From the NCBI GenBank assembly GCA_003693705.1, contig RBZT01000564.1, forward strand, positions 32,322-96,321: a stretch of 64,000 nucleotides of DNA. The letters run 5' to 3'. The notes under the pieces are model-generated. The model was not told the origin of the DNA and did no database searches. It saw only the letters and a list, made by a program, of their open reading frames with translations. Made by a program: the position numbers and the translations under genes. This DNA is from Polymyxa betae. Taxonomy: Eukaryota > Endomyxa > Phytomyxea > Plasmodiophorida > Plasmodiophoridae. Position 1 is the first letter of the stretch, and each line of letters opens with the position of its first letter. This document shows, piece after piece, positions 22,541 through 35,400 of this stretch.

Positions 22541-25500
22541 TCAGATGTCTTCGAATGCAGCACTCCTGATAGTTCCTCCAACTGCAGTTGATGCACAGAC
22601 TGGGAACCATATTATGATTGTGCATATGAATACATATATGTAGAGCCATGTGGCAACGCCACTGGCGTACAATGCCGCAAATGCACCCAACGTTATTGAT
22701 ATAATCACCATGTATTCTTTGAAATACTTCCCCTGAAATTTGTCTTTGAGATAGCAAAGGACGGGAGTAGATATGAAAGCGATTGGCAAAACGACATTCA
22801 GAAGATCTGTATCGGAAAAGTCCACGAATGGTAGACCCAGCAGTTGATGAAATGCAAGCAAAAATAACGAATTCATAGCTCCAACAACAATACAGGTAGG
22901 GAGCGCCACCGAGTGATGTAGTTGGAAGTAACAATCAACCATGAAAAACAATAAAGCACCGGCGCTACAGCCATTCAGATAAGAGAAGATCCCGGACACC
23001 GCTCCAAACAAGACAACATCTATGTTGTCCATTGCAGTAATACTTTGAACCTGTTAAAGGTTTTCGCGGACAGATAGCGCTGAGCTACACCCATCGTCAA
23101 AGAGAATGTGATAAATATGCCGATGGTTGCAAGAATAATAAGATCATGGTCGAAAACACCATCGACGAGGAAATAGGAGAACACGTCGCCCATGATAGCT
23201 CCAACTGTTCCCAGTATGGCCAAACTCCAGTCTATAGGCTGCCCCATGATGCCGTTAATAACTGCAGCCATACATAAGGCCGATATCTGCGACCAACTGT
23301 GAATTAGAAAGCGACGCCCCAACGAGATTGAAATTATCATGACCGAACCTGACCGAAGTTTGAAGCGTATCGAACACGAAGCTCTTCAGCCTGCGATTCG
23401 AGATTAAGAGTGGTCAAGGTCATCCCGAAACCGAAAGGCGTCCAAGACGAGACAACGGCGTCGCAGGCAGCAGTGACAGCGATAATGGGGTTCTTCAGGA
23501 TTGAGTTCCATATCTAGAGAGGCAGCATTACTAACAGCAGATTTCGATTTCGAACTGCTCACCGAGGTAGGATCGATAAAGAATGTGATGCAAATGGCGG
23601 AGAGCGCAAGCAACAGAGCAGTCAATATGAGCGGCGAGCGACGCATCAGTCGCAGAACGGACGATGATGCTTTCGCGATCCACAGGGACGTCGTTTGGGA
23701 GTCTTTTTTCGATTGGAACTATGCAGATCCTTGAAGATGGTTTGACGGACATCTATAGGAACGAATTTCAGCAGATCTTGCGTCTGTGGGAATTCGCGGG
23801 CGATATCTCTCAAGCCGCTCTTGACAACGCCGAAGTACCCTACGATCAGCATTCAGAAGAGGCGTTGAATCTGAGCAAAATCAGACCGTAGATGTTAACA
23901 ATGATGACCATAGCAATCAGAGTATAACCCAATGATAACTAGTTACAGATTAGCGCGAAGACGCTGACAGAAATGATCGAAACGAACCCGATCAGCAGCT
24001 AGTTGAGCTCGATCAAGGGTCAGCAGCTGGGAGAAATAACGGGCGACGTTGCCAGTAAAAGCGTTATCAATCTTAAACGCCAGATTGAAATCGTCGGATT
24101 GCAGCTGTTGCTGTAGGAAAGCGTCGCGTGTTGCAAAACCGGGAACGAAATTCGGACCCGATCGGATTTCTATAAGAAACTTAAACACCATCGGAAGAGC
24201 AGCAAAATGAAACACCAACTTTGAATTCCGGTGTCGAAATCGTTAATCAATTGGGGTATAAGTCGAACCAATTCTGCAATTAACGCTTGGCGACCATTTC
24301 GGGCCAGTCCATTCGAGAACGTGCGGCAATCCGGGGCAGCTGCGGCGATGTCCGGAATGAGACAGACGTCGCCGAACTCCCACTCGAAGTGCCCATTGCC
24401 CGAGTTTAAACAGCCTGGATAGTAGTCGTCACCGAGAACGCCGCCAAAGATCAGCGATCTTCGATGTTCTTCCGACAGTGCCACGTCGGTGATGACAGCA
24501 GCATGCTTCGAGGCCGTTGTGTTGGTGGCATTGCGCGAAAGCAGCATATCCGCCGATACGAGCAGCAGCTCTCGTGTATTGAACAGCGCTCGTCGTAAAA
24601 GCGATCCCGAACGCCATCCGTATTGGAAGCGAGCCGGTAAGGGCGCCCTTGCGTCCGCCTACAAACACGTTTAGAGACAGATGAGCACTAACCCTAAAAC
24701 CCTAACCTGACTGAGAATTCCAACATGTCTGTAAGTGAAAAAGATGACATAGAGAATGATGAGCTGGCCGAATTTGACCAGATAGCGCAACAGGCGCCGA
24801 GTTTTAAACTTGGATGTTTTGCGGATCTGGCTTTCGATGCGTTTCAGACCTTTCTGCTTGGCCGAATCGGTGTTCTTCTCTTTGGCGACCGTGTTGAAAA
24901 TGTTGAACGAGGCTTCGGTTCGAGCATCACCTTCAATCGATGACGATTCGGTTTCAGTCTTTTGCAGGATCGAGATGCGGTCGTTGTATGGTGTGATGAT
25001 GTTGTTGACCGATGCATTCGGAACATGGAATACTGTAATCATGGCAAGATCGTTACGCAGCTGGACGCCGATAATCGTCGCCCGAACCGCATACATGAAC
25101 AGGAATATAGCGGCGGCGATTTGCAGAACGAGATCAGCTAGGTCTGAGAGCAGGATGAGTCGGTTCTGCTCTTTGGCGGCGTCCGTCCCGAATCCGGCCA
25201 GCTTGTTGCTGACTTCGGTCAGACTTTGAACGTTGTCGATGATATAACGCAGCGCGTTTGCATCAATTTGATCGAGTTGGTCAACCGGGACCGAGCTGAT
25301 CTCCTTCGCAAGCTGATGATACATCTCGATTGCATTCAGGGTCGTCATATCGAATGTGCAGCTTGTATTGATGGATTCCGTACAGAAGATGACTGTGTAC
25401 GTATCGGCGAGTGTCGTCATGATGATCGAATCCCAGCCAAGTCTGCCTGCAAGCAGACTATCTCGGCAAGCACCGGCAATGGAAGCAAATTTTTGGACCG

Positions 25501-28500
25501 TGGCGAAATGCTTCTTGACCAAGGAATGGTCGGGATCCGAGATTAAGCCTCTGGAGATAAGATCGACGGCACGAATCGAATCCGCTAGGCGTAGAACATC
25601 GATTCCAAACTCGCCCGAATAGTTCGCTGTCCCGATATCGGCCATGAAACTCGTCACGATGCGGTCGGCGACGAAGACCTGTCCCAGCGACAGGATCGCC
25701 AACATGAGAAAGACGGAGATGAATGCCCGATGCAGCCACTTCATCAGGACGAGCTCGAGCCGTTTTTGAACGGCGTCGTTGTTCGTATCGTTGCCGCCGG
25801 CCGCGCTTGACGTCGCGTTCGACGTGCGAGTCGGATGCTTTGGAATTCTCCGATAACGATATCGGGATGTCCTCTAAGATAACTCCAGGTTTGCGGGAAG
25901 ACGATCTCGCATCGTCCATGGTTTGCTTCCCCAAAATATCAATCCGGACGGTCACAGCAATTTCGTCGTCCAGTAAAGTCCAGGTCTGAAATCTACACAA
26001 GATGTGTCAAAGCAGTTCTGAATTTACAAAAGGACGGGTATAACCTTAATGCCATCTGGAATTTGACTCCGTCTTTTACCAATGACATGAGACGGATATA
26101 GTCCGGATTGGAGGCGATTGCTTTCCGATACGCTGCATGCTGCGCTTCGATATCAGGAATTATGTCCTGGATGTGAATGTTGTGCAAATCGACGCGATCC
26201 TTCTCAATGCCGAACTGCAATGACACCGTTTGCGAGATAGCTGTGACGACGCCAGCTCGATCAAAAATGATAATAAGCGAATCGGGATTGGTGGATTCAA
26301 TGACGCCAATGAAGCAGAGTGTGCTGAGATCTTTCACGAACGCCTTCACAAAAATATTGACGTCTTGAATGTAACCGTTCTGGTGCAGAATGACGAGGTT
26401 GCTCTTGCCGTCAATTAACCTCTGGACGCCCTGCTGTAGGTTGCGCAAAAGCATTCCATCGTGGTTCGATGCGAACGGCTCTGGCATGATAATCCTGACC
26501 AGATTTCAAATCCAGTACGTCCGGGAGCGCTTGGCGCCTACCTGCAGTTCTTGCCGACTAGTACCGACGTTGAGAATCCCAATAGCTGAGCTGCCCGTGA
26601 ATTGCAATCAATGATAACGCCAAAATTTCGCATATTCCCACTAATTAGGACAACCGCAGCTATCGGTGGAATTTAGTGACTTCAAGAGGAATTTAGCAAG
26701 CTTGTTACCTCGATCATCGAAAAGTAGGTCCTTGAAAACGGAAGTCTGTTTCATTTTCGCCTTTGCTTGTTGCATTTCTTTCGCTCTCTCCAGCAGACGG
26801 TCGCCAGATCGGAAGTCTCTCAGAATCGTCAATACAAACCCACTAAATCGGAGCACATGAGCGAACCCAAAACTCAAAAAAAGATTACAGTAACTGTAAG
26901 ATTGCAGAGCAGTCACCGAATCATCAGAAATACTGATAGCCTTGGCGTAATTGGAATAGGCGGTTTTGGATTCGTTGCTGATTTGGACAGCTAGCTCCCT
27001 CATTCTGTCATCATCGGGTTTCGATTTCAGAGCTTCAGTCCAGAAATCGATCGTGGCTTGAACAATCCTCAGATCCAAGTTTTGTGCTCGCTCCAGGAGA
27101 TCGCGCTGAGTATTATACTGTATAATCTCACTGTTCGATTCCGATTCGAAGATTCGGTCTTCAATAGTCCTTTGAATACGATATAAAAGAAATCGCTCGT
27201 CAGCTTTCGGATTTAGGACAGAGACCTGATCCAAGTACATATAGGCAAGGAAATAGATGCGAGCGATGTCAATTTGGAAAGTTGCCGCAGCCAGCAATAA
27301 ATGGATCGAATCTGGGAATCGAGTCAGCGACGTGACAATGATAGACTTGCATTCGTGAAAGTCCATCATTTCAGCATGATGGTCTCCTTTCTGTGGCTTA
27401 TCACCAGCATTCAGTTCAATGACAACGTCTTCTTTGTCATCGAGATCCTCGCAATCAACTTTTGCTCGAACTTGTTGCTTAAGCAATGCAGTTTTCATTG
27501 CGGTCTGATCTACGTCTTGCAGAGCAATTCGAAACCGAATTTGGACCTCCCAAGGGTTGTTTAGTTCCGTAATTGGTACAGCTCGAAGGTGCTCGAAACG
27601 ACCTTGAATGATGAGATACGATGATAGAACCACGACTGGAATTCCACCAAGAAACATGAATACGGCTCCTCCGCTAGAATCGTTGTTGTAAACGGATGCT
27701 ACAATGGCGCTCAGACTCGCCCAGGAGAATATCCAAGATAGCGCCGCTTGATAGTGCATCATGCGGTAATCATAATAAGGCAGGTACATCGTGATCAGAT
27801 AAGACACCGATACCGACAATGCAAACGCCGAAATGCTCAACAGTAAGGCGTTCGTCGTACAAACCGAGATTATTACAAGCAGTATCTGAATTTCAATCAG
27901 AAAGGCCAAACAAAACCCTCTCAAAAATCATACTTTGCAAAACGCATAAAACACATCAATCCGGGACTGAGCCCGCGCGGAAACCGACTTCGATAACGGA
28001 TTCATATCGAATACGGCACTGATATAGCAAATGCTGACGAACACAGTTGGCAACAATGCCAGAAACCCAAGAAACTGATTCAAAGCATTACTGCTCAGGA
28101 TCTGCTGGAACAAAACGCGAATGATAGGCACGAAGCCAACCGAGACCATCAGGTTTGCTAGGACGGAATAGAGCTCCATTATCACAGGAATCTGATTGTT
28201 TTGTTTTATCAACCATGCTATAGCGACACCTCCGCCTGCAATTACACAGAGGTTATTTAGGCCGTCAACGTGAGAAATTCCAATGCTAGATGGGAAGGAA
28301 TGATCAATTAAGAATTTGACATACCTAGGAGAAGACCTATCAGTGATAATGCGATCTGAAAAGCGGATTGCAGAAGTCCTACTGAGTCCAGTACAGATTC
28401 TGAGAATAACGAACAGAACGAAATTACTGGCTGAGCATGAACTTGGCTCCAAGGAATCAATGCAGATGATCCGTTTAAAGCAAATAAAATGCCGATAATT

Positions 28501-28670
28501 TGTATGGTTTGAATCACAGAGCTCAGCTGCGATAAATAGCGCGTCGAACTTTGAATCGAATTCAGCGAGAAAAGGATCTTGAACAGCCCTTCAGTGATCT
28601 CATGATACGACTGCTGTATATAAGTGGCTATCGACTCATTATTTGTATCATTGATTAGGCCATCCGACAT
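22541..28670 (-). CDS. TmcB-like PAS sensor fused to TauE/SafE-like transporter, copy A (probably decaying)
   Basis: From ATG 28670 (MSDGLINDTNNESIATYIQQ) to TGA 22541, about 2,000 codons in more than a dozen exons. Order: N-terminal TmcB-like membrane region; exon 27,924-26,680 with HECKSIIVTSLTRFPDSIHL and the helical block typical of TmcB/TmcC proteins; PAS domain starting AAVVLISGNMRNFGVIIDCN and continuing PEPFASNHDGMLLRNLQQGV; a helix-rich extracellular sensor between membrane helices (25,744-24,700); a second such region (24,670-23,950); then two blocks of TauE/SafE-like helices (23,500-22,541). Introns occupy the same places as in copy B. Compared with copy B, reading frame is lost at about 23,855, at the A-run at about 23,704-23,710, and in the linker at about 25,850, so this copy is probably a pseudogene or carries sequence errors. 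One ORF group spans every domain, so I treat it as one gene. Confidence 0.7.
24689..24707. repeat. Telomere-like repeat inside an intron
   Basis: The forward strand reads taaccctaaaaccctaacc (minus strand GGTTAGGGTTTTAGGGTTA). It forms the 5' part of the intron between GILSQ and ADARAPLP in copy A; the matching intron of copy B lacks it. A second telomere-like motif occurs at 45,090. Confidence 0.6.
26964..27738. repeat. Near-identical segment shared with 34,309-35,084
   Basis: About 775 bp of copy A match copy B with only about a dozen and a half differences, including one 3-bp indel, whereas sequence on both sides of the segment differs at many synonymous sites. It covers the TmcB-like exon coding for the CKSIIVTSLTRFPDS region. 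Confidence 0.85.
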
Positions 28671-29428
28671 GGTCAGATCCGGGTCGGCGTTTCCAGCTAT
28701 TGTGACCTAATGCAAATGAGTAAATGACGATGCAGATAGGCAGATGATGACCGTTTCTAACGTTGAGCTGGCTCTGCATCTATGACCGGTTCGACTGTCG
28801 GGTGGTAGTCACATTTGCAAAACCAGTCTGAAGATCACCCGACGACGCCTGGTGGCGACTGGCAATGAAGGCAGGAGCAATTCGCCGGGCAAGAACTGGA
28901 ATGCTTGGCAAATATCCATTCAGCATGAGCTACCTACACCAAGTGGTACGAGCCAGAAAGGGGGTCCAGACGCCGACGACGACTTTGCTTCAAGCCTTTT
29001 GTGAGGAAATGAAGGCCACATCGGATCATTGAAATGGGAGATAGACATCTCCCTTTTAAGAAAGACCCACTTGCGTATTATGTTTCAGCAGGTATCAAAT
29101 GCACGATCGTTAGGAGAACAAATTCCAGGAAATTGACACTTGAAGATAGTCATGAGAGATGGTAACAGAAAGAAATCGGCCCCAAGACGAGTAACACTCG
29201 AAGGCTAGTCTTTCTACAACTACATATCCTATATTGTTAGTCTTTCACCAGTTAGGTGATAAGAGACAGCATCGAATGCAAGTTCATACGTACCACATTG
29301 ACGGTCCTGTCCTGTTTCTGTATTCATTACATTTAAATTATACAGGCATGCTTTGCCTTGACGATCACGGTTTTCTCTTGAGTAATCATTTTTACAACAG
29401 TCCTTCATTTGACAGTCAACTACATTTT
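28671..29428. other. Spacer between the tandem paralogues
   Basis: About 760 bp without a supported gene: upstream region of copy A and downstream region of copy B. The only frame (29,234-29,479, plus) overlaps copy B and shows no motif. Confidence 0.4.
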
Positions 29429-32400
29429 TTATACGTCTTCAAAAGCAGCGCTTCTGATGGTGCCACCAACTGCAGTTGACGCGCAGACTGGGAGCCAGAG
29501 TACGAGTGCACATATAAATACATAAATATAGATCCATGTGCCGACACCTCTAGCTGACGCCGCTATAAACACACCGAATGCAATCGAGATAATCACCATA
29601 TATTCTTTGAAATACCTTCCCTGCGATCTGACGCTGAAATAGCAAAGCACAGGGGTTGATATGAAAACGATTGGAAGAATAACATTCAGCAAATCTGTAT
29701 CCGAAAAATCTACGTACGGTATGTCCAGCAACTGATGGAATCCAAGTAAGAACAGGGAATTCACAGCTCCTACTAATATAGAGGTGGGAAGAGCGATTGA
29801 AAAGTGCAGCTGGAAATAACAGTCGACCATAAAGAAAAACAAAGCGCCACAGCTAGAGCCGTTAAGGTACGAGAAAGCCCCAGACAAAGCTCCAAATAAC
29901 AGAACATCAACATGATCCATGCCAGTGATATTTTGAACCTTTTTAAACATTTTCGCAGAAAGATAACGTTGTGCTATGCCCATCGTTAACGAATATGTAA
30001 TAAATAGGGCGAAAGTAACAAGATTAACAAGATCTCTGTCGAAGACACCATCGACCAAAAAATAGGAAAAGATATTGCCCAAGATGGACCCTATTGTTCC
30101 AAACAGAGCCATATTCCACTCTATGGGTTGTCCGAGAATTCCATTCATCAAAGTAGCCATGCATAGAGCAGTCATCTGAATCAATATACGTGAGAACACG
30201 GAAGCTAAATAAACTACAGCTATGAACATACCTGACCAAAATGTGTAGCAAGTGCGACCCTGACCTCTTCAGCAGTCGTATCGAAGTTGATGTTGGTCAA
30301 AATGAACCCAAAACCGAAAGGAGTCCAAGATGAGATTATAGAATCACATGCAGCACCAAAGGCAGCCAAAGGATTTGAGGTCAATGATTTCCAAATCTAG
30401 CAGACAGCATCAGTAATTGCAGTTAAAATTCCGAAGGTCCTAACCGATGACGGATCCGTAAAGAATGTTAGGCAAATTGCTGAAATTCCAAGGAACAAAG
30501 CAGTCGATAAGAGTGGTGATCGTCGCAGCTGGCGCAAAACAGCTAATGGGGCCTTGCTAAGTAATGAGATAGACCTAGTTGACCGGTCGTCATTTTTGGA
30601 CTTCTTGTGTAAGTCTTTCGAAATCATTTCGCGGATCTCTACTGGAACGAACTTCAGCAGGTCTTGGGTTTGTGTGAACTCACGAGCAATATCTCTTAAA
30701 GCGCTCATTACTACACCAAGATAACCTATAATGAGCAATTCAGCACGAAATGTTCGGGTGCTCATTTGAAGAGATTCCAGACCGTATATATTGATGATGA
30801 TAACCATGGCAATCAAAGTGTAGCCTAAATCTAACTGCCCACAGATCAGACAGTGCGGTGCTAGTCAAATCGTAAGCTCACCCGTTCGACCGCTAGTTGA
30901 GCTCGGTCAACTGTGAGAAGGTGAGCGAAATAGCGAGCGGTGTTTCCATTGAAGTTGTTGTCGATTTTCAACGCCAGATTCAAGTCATGAGATTGGAGTT
31001 GCGCCCTTAGGAAGTCATTTCGTGCTTGAATACCGGGAGCGAAACTCGGATCCGATCGAATATCTAAAATGCGATTGAAAGTGGCAACCAAACTAAAGAT
31101 TGACTACCGACTTTTGATTAAGGAATCCATATCCGTAATGATTTGCGGTATCAGACGAACTAATTCTGCTAAAAGCGCTTGCCGACCGTTGCGAGCAAGC
31201 CCATTAGAAAACGTCCCGCAATCCGGTGCAGCAGTAGCCACATCCGGAATGAAGCAGACATCGGAAAACTCCAGTTCAAAATGGCCATTGCCTGCAGTTA
31301 AATAGCCTGGATAGTAATCGCCGCCCAAGTCACCGCCGAAGATTAACGCTCTTCGCTGAATTTCAGACATGGCAATATCAGCGTCGATGGAGGCATGAAG
31401 ACCGGCTGTGTTGTTAACAGCATCATGCGAAAGTAGCATGTCTGCAGATACGAGTAGCAATTCCCGAGTATTAAATAGAGCTCGCCGCAATAAGGCTGCA
31501 GATCGCCACCCAAATTGAAAGCGAACTGGTAAGGGTGCTCTGGAGTGAGCCTGAAAACTTATAAGTGAAGCATGGAAAATTATACTTTGGATCACCACCT
31601 GACTCAAAATGCCGACATGTCTGTACGTGAAGAAGAACGTGTAAAGGACGACAAGTTGACCGAATTTCAGGAAGTAGCGCAGTAAGCGCCTAGTCTTGAA
31701 TTTCGACGTTTTCCGTATTTGAGATTCGATACGTTTCAGCCGCTTTTGCTTAGAAGAATCACTATTCTTTTCTTTCGTGAGCGTGCCGAAAACGTTGAAA
31801 GAGGCTTCGGTTCTAGCATCTTGGTTTTCACTTGAATCGATTGTTTCAGTTCTTTGCAAGATTGCTAGACGATCGCTATAAGGAGTAATTATGTTGTTGA
31901 CTGAAGAATTTGGAACATGGAACACTGTGATTAATGCATGATCGTTTCGTAACTGAACTCCAATGATGGTAGCTCGAACGGCATATAGAAAGAGAAAAGT
32001 AGCTGCAGCAATTTGCAGGACCAGATCTGCAAGATCAGCTAACCTGATGAGACGGTTCTGTTCTTTTGCTGCAGAGGCCCCAAATCCGGCGACTTTATTG
32101 CTGATCTCGGTTAGAGGACTGACGTTATCTATAATGAAACGTATCGAGTTTGCATCGATTAAGTCAAGTCTGTCGACAGGAACTGAGGCGATTTCTTTGG
32201 AAAGTTGGTTGAACATGTCAAAAGCAACCAAGGTCGTAATCTGGAAATTACAACCGGAAGTAAACGATTTGGTACAGAAGCTGATAGGAAAAGTACTGGA
32301 ATATTCATTCATGACTGCTTCATCCCAACCGAGCCTGCCTGCAAGCAAGCTGTTCCGGCAAATACTTGCAATAACAGCGAACTTCTGAATGGTTGCAAAG

Positions 32401-35400
32401 TGCTTAGCAACAAGCGAATGGTCGGGATCTGAAATGAGGCCTTGCGATACTAGGTCAGTAACTCGAACCGAATCTGCTATGCGAAGATAATCGAGTGCAT
32501 ATTCACCAGAGAAGTTTGAAGTCCCAATGGCAGCCATAAAATCCGCAACGATTTGTTGAGCAACAAATACTTGCCCTAACGAAAGGACTGCCAGCATAAA
32601 GAACACGGAAATAAACGCTCGATGAAGCCACTTCATGAGGGTTTGCTCAAGACGTTTTTGAACAGCGTCATTGGTCGTATCATTATCAGCTGCTGCTTGC
32701 GAAGTCGCATTTGACGTGCGCGAAGGCGATTCGTCAGACGAACGATCCTTCTGGCTCTTGCCCTTAGATCGGGATTGGCCACTGTTTCTGCTTTTGCTGC
32801 CTTGGGCTTTACTTTTCGGTTTCTTCTGTTCCGTTGGAGTCATGTTTGGATAAAAAGGCTGAATATCTTGCTCATTCGAACCGGCGGCATCATGATCTGG
32901 AGATGGTCCAGAATCCGAGACCGCAACAGCAAGCGCCGGAACTTTGGGTTCTGTGGGCTCCAAATTATCATTAACAATGCGGGAAAGTTCACGTCCAGGA
33001 TCTTCACTGTCTGCCAGTGCATGATCAACGACTGACGAAGGGTCATGATCAAGCGCAGCAACATGGTCAACCGCTAAATGCGATAACGCGGGTCCATCGT
33101 CTGTTTCGGTCTCAGATTCAGAGCTTTGCCAGTTGCTATGTGCCTGGCTGCCATCTGACTGCGAATGTCGCTGAGTATCCGATTGGTCAGCAGTGCCCGA
33201 AACGGAGACTGGGATATCTTCCAAATTCATTCCCGGCTTGTGGAACGGTGAGTCAGGATCGTCAATAGCTTGCTTTCCTAAAATGTCGATTCGAACTGTC
33301 ACCGCAATATCATCGTTTAGTAAGCTCCAAGTCTGGAACCTAAGAACGAGCACGCCTAAATTTTGACAATAGGACCAAGCTCAGCGGTTACCTGATTGAT
33401 ATTTGGAACTTTATTCCGTCTCTTTCCAGTGAAATGAGTCTGACATAGTCCGGATTTGAGGCGATTGCTTTGCGATAAGCAGCATGCTGCGATTCAATAT
33501 CAGGGATGATATCTTGGATGTGAATATCGTGAGAGTCGACACGGTCCTTCTCGATACCGAATTGTAAAGAAACGGTTTGCGAGATAGCTGTAACGACACC
33601 AGATCGATCATAAATAATAATAAGCGAATCGGGATTGATGGATTCAACGACGCCGATGAAGCAAAGTGTGCTGAGATCTTTAATGAATGATTTGACGAAA
33701 AGGTTGACATCTTGAATATAGCCGTTTTGATGAAGAATGACCAGGTTGTTCTTGCCATCAATCAATTTTTGTACACCTTGCTGTAGGTTACGTAGAAGTA
33801 AACCATCGTGGTTTGATGCGAAGGGCTCAGGAAGAAAGATTCTGTAGCAGAATTTAGATGCTATCAGCCGCCACACATGATCAACCTGCTATTCTTCCCA
33901 ACCAATATGGATTTAGAGAAGCCTAAGAGCTGGGCAGCACGAAGATTGCAGTCAAGAATGACGCCCAAATTCCGAATGTTTCCACTTATTAACACAACCG
34001 CAGCTAAACAGGCAAGTCAGTGATTCCAAGGCTGGCAAGCGAGCTAAAAACCTCGGTCATCAAAAAGTAAGTCCTTAAAAACAGACGTCTGTTTCAGTTT
34101 TGTCTTTGCTTGCTGCAGCTCCTTAGCTCTCTCCAAGAGACGCTCGCCAGATCGAATGTCTCTCAGAATCGTCAACAAAAATCCACTAATTGAGGTTTAG
34201 ATCAACAAATGATATTGCTAGATGCAAACCAGTGTTACCTGTACGATTGCAAAGCAGTCACCGAATCATCAGAAATGCCCATACCTTTGGAATAGCTCGA
34301 ATATGCAGTTTTGGATTCGTTGCTGATTTGGACAGCTAGCTCCCTCATTCTGTCATCATCGGGCTTCGATTTCAGAGCTTCAGTCCAGAAATCGATCGTG
34401 GCTTGAACAATCCTCAGATCCAAGTTTTGTGCTCGCTCCAGGAGATCGCGCTGAGTATTATACTGTATAATCTCACTGTTCGATTCCGATTCGAAGATTC
34501 GGTCTTCAATAGTCCTTTGAATACGATATAAAAGAAATCGCTCGTCAGCTTTCGGATTTAGGACAGAGACCTGATCCAAGTACATATAGGCAAGGAAATA
34601 GATGCGAGCGATATCAATATGGAAAGTTGCCGCAGCCAGCAATAAATGGATCGAATCTGGGAATCGAGTCAGCGACGTGACAATGATAGACTTGCATTCG
34701 TGAAAGTCCATCATTTCAGCATGATGGTCTCCTTTCTGTGGCTTATCACCAGCATTCAGTTCAATGACAACGTCTTCTTTGTCAACGAGATTCTCGCGAT
34801 CAACTTTTGCTCGAATTTGATGTTGCTTAAGCAATGCAGTTTTCATTGCGGTCTGATCTACGTCCTGTAGAGCAATTCGAAACCGAATTTGGACCTCCCA
34901 AGGGTTCTTCAGTTCCGTAATTGGTACAGCTCGAAGGTGCTCGAAGCGACCTTGAATGATGAGATACGATGATAGAACCACAACTGGAATTCCACCGACA
35001 AACATGAATACGGCTCCTCCGCTAGAATCGTTGTTGTAAACGGATGCTACAATGGCGCTCAGACTCGCCCAGGAGAATATCCAAGAACACGCTGCCTGGT
35101 ACTGCATCATGCGACAATCATAATAGGGCAGGTACATCGTCAACAGATAGGAGACCGATACCGACAGTACGAATGCTGTTATGCTTAGAATAAACGCATT
35201 GGTTGTGCTGACGGAAACGATGACGACAAGAATCTATGTTCAGGCTCATTACAAGAGCAAATAATATCGGCATTGACGTACTTTGGAAATCGCATAAAGA
35301 ACATCGACGCGGGTCTGCGAACGAGCTGAAGCGGATTTTGATAGCGGATTTGTATCGAATACAGCACTGATATAACAAATGTTTAACACCATCATAGGAA

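Noticed and set aside
24844-26614. Plus-strand frames opposite receptor copy A
   Set aside because: Antisense shadows; similar shadows occur opposite copy B at matching places.
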